A program made the translations under genes and the position numbers. Positions 1-4,716 of a DNA stretch of 7,795 nt are shown here, one piece after another (positions within the stretch are counted from its first letter, which is position 1; each line of letters starts with the position of its first letter). The notes under the pieces were generated by a model. The model had not been told where the DNA came from, searched no databases, and saw only the letters and a list, made by a program, of their open reading frames with translations. This DNA comes from Actinomycetes bacterium (GTDB lineage Bacteria > Actinomycetota > CALGFH01): contig JASLIH010000318.1 in the NCBI GenBank assembly GCA_030152105.1, positions 1 to 7,795 of the forward strand, in the 5' to 3' direction.

Positions 1-7
1 CAGAACT

Positions 8-89
8 CACGAGACCCCCGGTGACCGCGGGTTCGCGCTCTGCCTTCCCCTTACAGAGCGAGAGCCGTTGTGTCTCCGGGGGCCTCGTG
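8..89. repeat. Nested inverted repeats at left edge
   Basis: An outer 14-bp inverted repeat with one mismatch (CACGAGACCCCCGG at 8-21 against CCGGGGGCCTCGTG at 76-89) encloses a perfect 7-bp inverted repeat (CGCTCTG at 36-42 against CAGAGCG at 54-60). The whole element is about 82 bases. It could be the terminator or 3' end of a gene lying to the left of the window, a small structured RNA, or a DNA-level site. No T-run follows the outer arm, so a classical intrinsic terminator is not clear. I could not match it to a known RNA family, and it lacks tRNA T-arm and anticodon features. Confidence 0.45.
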
Positions 90-145
90 TCGGGGAGCAC
101 GATCGCACGCGGGTTGGGGGCCGTCAACGGGAGCTGAAGCCGGCC

Positions 146-316
146 TGTGGATGATGCTGGGGACAAGTCGGGCATGGGTGTTGACGACCCTGGGGATGGC
201 TGTGGACAACCTGCCGGAAGGCTGGGGACGAGTGGTTGAGCGAGAAAATTCTTTGCTCACCGCGACCTGCTCCAAAGGGTGCGCGGGTCCTGTGGACAGG
301 AAAAAGTTGGGGACGT
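146..316 (+). promoter_or_regulatory. Cluster of DnaA-box-like nonamers
   Basis: Seven TGkGGAy-type nonamers lie on the same strand: TGTGGATGA (146-154), TGGGGACAA (158-166), TGGGGATGG (191-199), TGTGGACAA (201-209), TGGGGACGA (223-231), TGTGGACAG (291-299) and TGGGGACGT (308-316). The copy at 201 is an exact reverse complement of TTGTCCACA, the DnaA box form common in GC-rich actinobacteria. Three copies differ from it by four (191), three (308) and two (223) bases and are weak on their own. Start-to-start distances among the first five are 12, 33, 10 and 22, close to whole helical turns. There is no dnaA, dnaN or rpmH in the window, so this is not shown to be oriC. It may be a DnaA titration or regulatory site, or chance enrichment. 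Confidence 0.4.
237..259. repeat. AT-rich imperfect palindrome
   Basis: TGAGC (237-241) pairs with GCTCA (255-259), and inside them AGAA (243-246) pairs with TTCT (249-252) around a central AA; one unpaired G on the left faces TT on the right. It is the most AT-rich short stretch of the left region and lies between the fifth and sixth DnaA-box-like nonamers. It could be a repressor operator, or the easily melted part of a DnaA-binding region. Neither role is demonstrated. Confidence 0.35.
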
Positions 317-334
317 GGTGTCGCGACCCGGTGC

Positions 335-340
335 GATACT
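335..340 (+). promoter_or_regulatory. -10-like hexamer for YgjP-like gene
   Basis: GATACT lies 7 nt before the ATG at 348, which has no Shine-Dalgarno-like sequence in front of it. In actinobacteria this geometry commonly marks a leaderless transcript that begins at or near the A of the start codon. No good -35 hexamer is seen at 16-18 bp. Confidence 0.35.
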
Positions 341-347
341 CCGGGCG

Positions 348-875
348 ATGAGCGCATCGAAGGCAGCTGACCCGACCCGGCCACCGGTCAAGGTGGTCCG
401 CAGCGCCCGGCGGCGCAAGACCGTCACCGCCTACCGGGAGGGGGAGACGGTGGTGGTCCTGCTGCCGGCCCGGATGAGCCGGCGCGAGGAGGACCACTGG
501 GTGGCGACCATGCTGGAGCGCCTGGAGCGGCGGTCCCGGCGGGTCGTTCCCGGGGACGCCGAGCTGGAGCGGCGGGCGCGGCTGCTCGCCCGCCGCTACC
601 TGGAGGGGATGGTCGAGCCACGCTCGGTCCGCTGGGTGGGGAACATGCGGGCCCGCTACGGCTCCTGCACCCCCGACGACGGCACCATCCGGCTCTCGGA
701 CCGCCTCGCCCCCTGGCCGCCCTGGGTGCGTGACTACGTGCTCGTCCACGAGCTCGCCCACCTGGCTGTGCCCGACCACTCGCCCGCGTTCTGGCGGCTG
801 GTCGACCGCTACCCGCTGTCCGAGCGGGCCCGCGGGTTCCTGATCGCCAAGGGGATGGAGGAGGACGAGGACTAG
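348..875 (+). CDS. YgjP/DUF45-type (SprT-like) metallopeptidase
   Basis: Encodes 175 residues. The zinc-site signature is intact: H134-E-L-A-H138 followed by H144 and FW at 148-149, the HELAH-x5-HSxxFW pattern of the YgjP/DUF45 family. The preceding RARYGSC (101-107) matches the family's R-W-G-S-C-like strand motif. The N-terminal half is Arg-rich and probably forms the beta/helical part of the same domain. There is no signal peptide or membrane segment, so it should be cytosolic. E. coli YgjP is listed as a UTP pyrophosphatase as I recall, while the fold and HExxH suggest a protease; the substrate here is unknown. I chose the ATG at 348 because the residues before it (from GTG 279, 315 or 318) do not resemble the family and a -10-like hexamer lies 7 nt upstream. 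The gene converges on the DUF2342 gene and shares its stop-codon bases. Confidence 0.85.
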   Translation: MSASKAADPTRPPVKVVRSARRRKTVTAYREGETVVVLLPARMSRREEDHWVATMLERLERRSRRVVPGDAELERRARLLARRYLEGMVEPRSVRWVGNMRARYGSCTPDDGTIRLSDRLAPWPPWVRDYVLVHELAHLAVPDHSPAFWRLVDRYPLSERARGFLIAKGMEEDED

Positions 876-2227
876 CGGGGCCGGTCGCCCTCGTCGTCCG
901 GGTCGTCCCCGGGCCGAGCGGCGTCCGGGCCCTGGTCGGCGTCGGGGCTCTGGCCGCTGGCCTGGTCCCGGTCAGCGCCCGGGTCGCCGGCCTCCAGGAG
1001 GGCGCGCAGGCCCTCGTCCAGGTCGACCTCCTCGCCCCCGATCAGGCCGGCCCGCTCCAGCCAGCTCCCGGGAACGTCCAGCTCCGCGGCGGTGGGCAGG
1101 TTCTCGGGGTGGGCCCAGACCCGGTCGAGGCCGTCGATGTCGGTGGCGCCCAGGACCTCCCGGCAGAAGCGCTCGCCCCTGGTCGCGGCCGCCCGGTCGG
1201 GGTCAGCCCGGAGCAGCAGGGCGAACAGGCGGCCGGGCGACTGGGGGTCGGCGTCGCGGCGGGCGACCGCGGCCTCGATGGCGCCCAGGCCGGGGAGGCG
1301 GCCCTCCAGGGCCCGCCCGGCGATCACCAGGGCGTAGCCCGCGGTCAGGGCGAGCAGGACCTCCAGGCGCCCGGTGGCCGCCTGGAGGGCGGCGCTGGGC
1401 GGGCCCAGCAGCCCCTCGCCCCCGCCCGCGAGCAGCTCCTGGAGGGCCTCGGGGTTGGCCATGTCCATCGACTGGAGCCGGTCCATCATCCCGGTGGCGT
1501 CGGGCTCGGTCTGGAGGGCGACGTCGTCCACCACCCGGCGCAGCTGCTCGGGCAGCCAGGGGACGCCGGCGAGCAGGCGCTGGCCGGCCACCTGATGGCA
1601 GGCCAGCCAGAGCCGCAGCTGGTCGCCGGGCAGGTCGGCCGACCGCTCGAACTCGGAGACGTTCTCGGGGACCAGCAGCACCTTGGCCGGGTCCGCGGGC
1701 GCCATGGCCAGCTCGTACTGGCCGAGCACGGAGCGGGCGAGCTGGCCGACCATGGTGCCGACCTGGAGGCCGGCGACCAGCCCCCCGACCCGCCCGACCA
1801 TGTCGCCGACCCCGGGCGACCCCATGCCGGCCCCGGTGCCGAGGGCCTCGGCGACCCGTCGGGCGCCCGGCTCGACCAGGGGAGCGAAGCCGCCAAGGAC
1901 GGCCTCGGCCCAGTCGGGCCGGTTCACCGGCCTGGCCGCCAGGGCCACCCGGGGTGCCGGCAGGCTGGTCACCGGGTCGATCCAGAGCTCGGCCAGGCGC
2001 AGGCGGTCGTCCCAGGACCGGGCCTCGCCCGGGTCGGGAGCGGCCGCCGGCCGTGGCAGCTGGGGAAGCATGCCGAGGTCCTCGGCCCCGGCCGCGGTGG
2101 CCACCGCCACCTGCCGGGCCAGCTCCCAGTTGACCGGCCCGCTCGCGGTCGCCATCAGCCTGGCGAACTCCCGGAACAACGGGATCCGCCCGAAGAAATC
2201 CCCTGTGCCGCCCAGCCCTTCGGTCAT
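872..2227 (-). CDS. DUF2342 zincin-like protein, active site degenerate
   Basis: Encodes 451 residues. Family landmarks are present: a Gly-rich segment with alternating Met, Gly and Val (132-160), then QYELAM (170-175), VLLVPENVSEFER (183-195) and LRLWLACH (204-211) leading to GVPWL (221-225), as in the DUF2342/zincin_2 family (TIGR03624 and TIGR03883 types). The metal site appears lost: the HExxH position reads H211-Q-V-A-G215, and the later 'LLEGxAExVMD'-like segment reads LTAGYALVIAG (294-304) with Ala296 where Glu is expected. Residues 413-451 form an acidic, Pro/Gly/Asp-rich, probably disordered tail. I chose ATG 2227 because homology begins there (GDFFGRIPLFREFARL) and a TAGCAT hexamer lies 7 nt upstream; the open frame further upstream to 2617 is antisense to the SDR-like gene. 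Function is unknown; I infer a non-catalytic, cytosolic role. Confidence 0.85.
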   Translation of the reverse strand: MTEGLGGTGDFFGRIPLFREFARLMATASGPVNWELARQVAVATAAGAEDLGMLPQLPRPAAAPDPGEARSWDDRLRLAELWIDPVTSLPAPRVALAARPVNRPDWAEAVLGGFAPLVEPGARRVAEALGTGAGMGSPGVGDMVGRVGGLVAGLQVGTMVGQLARSVLGQYELAMAPADPAKVLLVPENVSEFERSADLPGDQLRLWLACHQVAGQRLLAGVPWLPEQLRRVVDDVALQTEPDATGMMDRLQSMDMANPEALQELLAGGGEGLLGPPSAALQAATGRLEVLLALTAGYALVIAGRALEGRLPGLGAIEAAVARRDADPQSPGRLFALLLRADPDRAAATRGERFCREVLGATDIDGLDRVWAHPENLPTAAELDVPGSWLERAGLIGGEEVDLDEGLRALLEAGDPGADRDQASGQSPDADQGPDAARPGDDPDDEGDRPR

Positions 2228-2306
2228 GCCCTCAATGCTACTCGCGGCACCTAGCGAAGTTGTGGGTAGCCTGGGTGGCAGGAAACCGATGAAAGGTGGA
2301 TACCCC
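2228..2306. promoter_or_regulatory. Divergent control region, DUF2342 / SDR-like genes
   Basis: This 79-base gap drives two opposing genes. On the minus strand TAGCAT (plus coordinates 2235-2240) lies 7 nt before ATG 2227, suggesting a leaderless start. On the plus strand TAGCCT (2267-2272) would start transcription near 2279. The two -10-like elements are embedded in an inverted repeat (GCTAC 2237-2241, GTAGC 2266-2270). At normal 17-bp spacing each -35 position would fall between the two -10s, so the promoters overlap. No clear TTGACA-like -35 is visible for either. Confidence 0.45.
2292..2299 (+). promoter_or_regulatory. RBS deciding the SDR-like start
   Basis: AAAGGTGG ends 7 nt before TTG 2307, an ideal Shine-Dalgarno spacing, and favours TTG over the ATG at 2289. 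The ATG lies before this site and has only a weaker AGGA (2280-2283) in front of it. The TTG start also puts the first Rossmann strand (TVALVGA) at the very N-terminus, as is usual for the fold. Confidence 0.6.
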
Positions 2307-3386
2307 TTGGCTCGCACGGTTGCGTTGGTCGGGGCGCTGCACCCGGCGGCGAGGGAGCTGGCGCTGGCGCTCGAGGACGACCCGGAGGTCGAGCGGGTGC
2401 TGGGCCTGTCACGCCACGAGCCGCCGCTGCTCGGGCCCAAGTTCGAGTTCGTCCAGGCCGGCCCGGGCGACCCGGCCTTCGCCGAGGCCCTGGCCGGGGT
2501 GGACACCCTGGTCCTGTTCCCGCTGATCGACGCCGCCGACCGCAACGAGGAGGGGCGCCGGGCCCGGGTGCTCGAGGGGACCAGGCGCTCGCTGGAGGCC
2601 GCCGCCGGGGCGGCCACGGTGGTGCTGTGGTCCAGCGGGGTCGTCTACGGCGCCCACCCCGACAACCCGGTCCCGATCCCCGAGACCCAGCCGGCCCGCC
2701 CCAACCCCGAGTTCCCAGCCGCCGGCATCCTCGCCGACAGCGAGCGGGTCGCCTTGGCGGCCGGGTCCGGCGACGGCCCAACGGTGGTGGTGCTGCGCGG
2801 GGCGGGCGTGTGGGCACCGGCCTGGGGGACCTTCCTGGCCCGGAGCCTGATGGCCCCGGCCATGGTTGGGGTCCGCGGCCAGGACCCGCCGCTGCAGGCC
2901 CTCGCCCCCGCCGACGCCGTCTCGGCCCTGGTCCTGGCCACCTCTGGCCGGCTCCAGGGCGTCTACAACGTCGCCCCCGACGACTGGGTCGGCGCCAAGG
3001 AGGCGGCCACGGCGGCCGGCCGGCGCCGGCTCGAGGTGCCGCAGCGGGTCGCCCAGTCCACCGCCGAGCGGCTGTGGCAGGCCGGCATGTCCCCCGCGAC
3101 CGCCGGCGAGCTGGCCTTCCAGACCCACCCGTGGGTGCTCGACAACGCCAGGCTGCGCTCGGCCGGCTGGGCGCCCACCCGCTCCAGCGCCGAGGCGTTC
3201 GCCGAGGCCGGCGGGCAGAAGCCCGAGGGGGTGCTGGTCGGCGGGGTCCAGATCCGCCGCAGCGACGTCTTCCGAGGCGCCGCCGCCACCCTCGCCCTGG
3301 CCGCCGCCGTGGCCGTTGCCCGCCGCCAGGCCAGGGCGGCACGCTCGGCCCGGCCGGCGACCCGTCGCCCCACCAGCCCGATGTAG
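2307..3386 (+). CDS. SDR/NAD-dependent epimerase-like protein, likely non-catalytic
   Basis: Encodes 359 residues from TTG (365 if ATG 2289 is used). It reads as an extended/atypical SDR: strand 1 TVALVGA (4-10), GVDTLVLF (64-71), VVLWSSGVVYGAHPDNPVPIPET (105-127), VVVLRGAGVWAP (160-171), and LQGVYNV (216-222) late in the domain. Key residues are missing. The GxxGxxG loop reads G9-A-L-H-P-A-A15, keeping only the first Gly, and the YxxxK position in NPEFPAAGILADSER (133-147) has Ala138 and Leu142. Ser109-Ser110 and the YGA landmark remain. Residues 324-338 are a short Ala/Leu/Val stretch followed by an Arg-rich tail, perhaps a weak membrane-associating end. The PDZ protease gene starts 45 nt downstream, so the two are probably co-transcribed. 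It may bind a ligand or partner without catalysis. Confidence 0.75.
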   Translation: MARTVALVGALHPAARELALALEDDPEVERVLGLSRHEPPLLGPKFEFVQAGPGDPAFAEALAGVDTLVLFPLIDAADRNEEGRRARVLEGTRRSLEAAAGAATVVLWSSGVVYGAHPDNPVPIPETQPARPNPEFPAAGILADSERVALAAGSGDGPTVVVLRGAGVWAPAWGTFLARSLMAPAMVGVRGQDPPLQALAPADAVSALVLATSGRLQGVYNVAPDDWVGAKEAATAAGRRRLEVPQRVAQSTAERLWQAGMSPATAGELAFQTHPWVLDNARLRSAGWAPTRSSAEAFAEAGGQKPEGVLVGGVQIRRSDVFRGAAATLALAAAVAVARRQARAARSARPATRRPTSPM

Positions 3387-3421
3387 CAGTGCGACAATCC
3401 AGGTTGTGACCACCAACTCCC

Positions 3422-3426
3422 GGAGG
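3422..3426 (+). promoter_or_regulatory. RBS deciding the PDZ protease start
   Basis: GGAGG sits 5 nt before GTG 3432. The alternative in-frame GTG at 3426 overlaps this Shine-Dalgarno sequence and would have none of its own, so 3432 is preferred. Confidence 0.65.
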
Positions 3427-3431
3427 TGCCG

Positions 3432-4439
3432 GTGCGGCAGCGCGTGATCGCCGTCGTCGGCGTGGTGGCACTGATCGGCCTGGTCTTCGCCCTCAACTTC
3501 TACCGGCTGCCGGTGGTCGCGCTCAGCCCCGGCCCGATGGAGGACGTGCTGGCCCGCCTCAAGGTCGAGGGCTCCCGGGTCTACGACTCCGAGGGCAAGC
3601 TGTACCTCACCTCGGTCGGGATCGACGACAACGTCCGGTTCTACGAGGCCCTCCTCGACATGGCCAACCGCGACGTCCAGCTCGTCCCGCGGGCCCAGCT
3701 GTACCCCGAGGAGCAGGACTCGGCCGAGATCGACAGGGAGAACGTGGCCCTGATGGACCGGTCCAAGGAGACGGCCACGGTGGTCGCCCTCCGCCAGGTC
3801 GGCTACAAGATCGAGCCGTCCGGGGTCGAGGTCACCCAGGTCGTCGCCGGCGCACCGGCCGACGGCAGGCTCCGGGCCGGCGACGAGATCGTGGCCGCCG
3901 ACGGCCACCCGGTCGACAGCACCGACGAGGTGCGGAAGGCGATCACCGGCCACAAGCCCGGCGAGCGGGTCGCCTTCCGGGTCGAGCGCGGCAAGGGCGA
4001 GAAGAACGTCTCGGTGGAGGTCCAGGAGGTCGAGGACCAGCCCCGGGTCGGGATCCTGCTGCGCGACCTGTTCCCCGACCTGCCGGTCAAGGTGACGATC
4101 GAGACCCAGAACAACATCGGCGGGCCGTCGGCCGGGCTGATGTTCACCCTCTCGATCATCGACAAGCTCACCCGCGAGGACCTGACCGGGGGCCGCCGGA
4201 TCGCCGGGACTGGCGAGATCGCCCTCGACGGCAGCGTCCTGCCTGTCGGCGGGGTCGGCGAGAAGCTGATCGCGGTCCACCGCCTCGGGGTGACGACCTT
4301 CCTGATCCCGGCCGAGAACTGCGCCGGGGTCCGCGGCCAGGTCCCCGACGGCCTGCGCCTGGTCAAGGTGTCGAAGGTCGACGACGCCCTGCGCTTCCTG
4401 CGCGACCCCAAGGTCGCCGCCGCCGCGCCCGGCTGCTAG
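3432..4439 (+). CDS. Membrane-anchored PDZ / Lon-type S16 serine protease (YlbL-like)
   Basis: Encodes 335 residues. An N-terminal membrane segment (about residues 5-22, VIAVVGVVALIGLVFALN) without a clear signal-peptidase site suggests an anchored protein facing outward. A PDZ domain spans about 131-198 (GVEVTQVVAGAPADGRLRAG, then DEIVAADGHPVD). A Lon C-terminal S16 domain spans about 220-325, with the catalytic Ser in GGPSAGLMF (Ser233) and the catalytic Lys in GGVGEKLIAVHRLG (Lys278). Both dyad residues and GTGEIALDG are present, so it should be active. Length and domain order match YlbL of Bacillus and the Rv3194c type of mycobacteria. The likely role is processing or quality control of membrane or exported proteins. 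It follows the SDR-like gene by 45 nt and precedes the UPF0182 gene, an arrangement suggesting functional linkage; the substrate is unknown. Confidence 0.92.
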   Translation: MRQRVIAVVGVVALIGLVFALNFYRLPVVALSPGPMEDVLARLKVEGSRVYDSEGKLYLTSVGIDDNVRFYEALLDMANRDVQLVPRAQLYPEEQDSAEIDRENVALMDRSKETATVVALRQVGYKIEPSGVEVTQVVAGAPADGRLRAGDEIVAADGHPVDSTDEVRKAITGHKPGERVAFRVERGKGEKNVSVEVQEVEDQPRVGILLRDLFPDLPVKVTIETQNNIGGPSAGLMFTLSIIDKLTREDLTGGRRIAGTGEIALDGSVLPVGGVGEKLIAVHRLGVTTFLIPAENCAGVRGQVPDGLRLVKVSKVDDALRFLRDPKVAAAAPGC

Positions 4440-4464
4440 CTCCACCCCAGGGAGGGGACCGGTC

Positions 4465-4508
4465 CTCCCGGAGCCAACCCCGGGACCGGTCGGGGTTGGC
4501 TCCGGGAG
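4465..4508 (+). terminator. Strong hairpin after PDZ protease gene
   Basis: A perfect 17-bp inverted repeat (CTCCCGGAGCCAACCCC at 4465-4481, GGGGTTGGCTCCGGGAG at 4492-4508) has a 10-nt loop and begins 25 nt after the protease stop codon. No T-run follows; GC-rich sequence continues. Actinobacterial terminators often lack U-tracts, so termination is the likeliest role, with mRNA 3'-end protection or attenuation into the UPF0182 gene as alternatives. The perfect symmetry would allow action from either strand. Confidence 0.65.
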
Positions 4509-4547
4509 CCGGCCGGCGGCCGCGGCGCGGCACCGGCCGGACAGGGC

Positions 4548-4677
4548 CCGCCGCCAGCAGCGGCGGTGCCTTCGAGGTAGCAGGCGCGTGACCCCCGCCG
4601 ATGGGTACGGGCAGGGTCGCCTTCAGGGCAACCCTCCCAGCCTGAACGCCCGTGCTAGGGTCTGAACGAAGGCACCG
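4548..4677 (+). promoter_or_regulatory. Hairpin-rich leader/promoter region of UPF0182 gene
   Basis: Several inverted repeats are packed here. There is a 7-bp GC hairpin (4548-4554/4560-4566), an 11-bp perfect outer repeat CGGTGCCTTCG (4564-4574) with CGAAGGCACCG (4667-4677), and inside it two smaller hairpins (4588-4594/4614-4620 with one G-T pair; TTCAGG 4622-4627/CCTGAA 4641-4646). Folded together, the outer stem closes a two-hairpin junction. I could not match it to T-box, cobalamin, FMN, TPP, c-di-AMP, ZTP or SRP RNA consensus features. The region also contains the putative UPF0182 promoter, so the repeats may act on DNA (operators) or on read-through RNA. Confidence 0.4.
4653..4661 (+). 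promoter_or_regulatory. Putative extended -10 promoter for UPF0182 gene
   Basis: TGCTAGGGT contains a TAnnnT -10 hexamer (4656-4661) preceded by the extended -10 TGn. Transcription would begin near 4668, leaving a leader of about 50 nt that contains a small hairpin (GCCGC 4680-4684, GCGGC 4690-4694) ahead of the ribosome binding site. No -35 resembling TTGACA is seen at 16-18 bp. Confidence 0.4.
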
Positions 4678-4702
4678 GAGCCGCCTCTCGCGGCGCCCGT
4701 AG

Positions 4703-4707
4703 AAAGG
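4703..4707 (+). promoter_or_regulatory. RBS of UPF0182 gene
   Basis: AAAGG lies 9 nt before GTG 4717 and supports this non-ATG start. No other in-frame start close by has comparable spacing. Confidence 0.55.
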
Positions 4708-4716
4708 TCCGTTCAC

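Larger units (their letters stand above)
90..347. other. Non-coding region upstream of YgjP-like gene
   Basis: Together with the inverted repeats at 8-89 this makes about 347 bases without a convincing gene. The one forward open frame of some size (70-351) has mixed A/T third positions and many Trp, Cys and Gly residues, unlike the strong G/C third-position bias of the real genes here, so I do not call it. The stretch carries the DnaA-box-like array and the AT-rich palindrome listed separately. The sequence is visibly less GC-biased than the coding parts, as expected of a regulatory or replication-related region. Confidence 0.5.

Noticed and set aside
1..347. Chromosomal replication origin
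   Set aside because: DnaA-like boxes are present, but dnaA, dnaN, rpmH and other origin neighbours are not, and only one box is an exact match; kept as a finding, not called an origin.
70..351. Small forward ORF ending in a 4-base ATGA overlap with the YgjP-like gene
   Set aside because: The ATGA overlap looks like translational coupling, but third positions are not G/C biased, the peptide is rich in Trp/Cys/Gly with no recognisable family, and the DNA is occupied by the repeat array.
1109..2254. Forward open frame opposite the DUF2342 gene
   Set aside because: Shadow frame with Gly/Gln/His/Pro-rich low-complexity translation; the minus-strand DUF2342 frame is real.
2228..2617. N-terminal extension of the DUF2342 reading frame
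   Set aside because: It runs antisense through the start of the SDR-like gene and across the divergent promoter region; family similarity begins at ATG 2227.
3276..3320. Firm C-terminal transmembrane anchor in the SDR-like protein
   Set aside because: The hydrophobic run is only about 15 residues and mostly Ala; too short and weak to call, so mentioned only as a possibility.
2409..4445. Long minus-strand open frame opposite the SDR-like and PDZ genes
   Set aside because: Low-complexity Gly/Asp/Leu/Val/Arg translation caused by high GC in the antisense frame; the forward genes have clear domains.
4540..4716. Known riboswitch, T-box, or SRP/RNase P RNA
   Set aside because: I compared it by eye with T-box (AGGGTGGNACCGCG), FMN, TPP, cobalamin, ZTP, c-di-AMP and SRP apical-loop signatures and found no convincing match.
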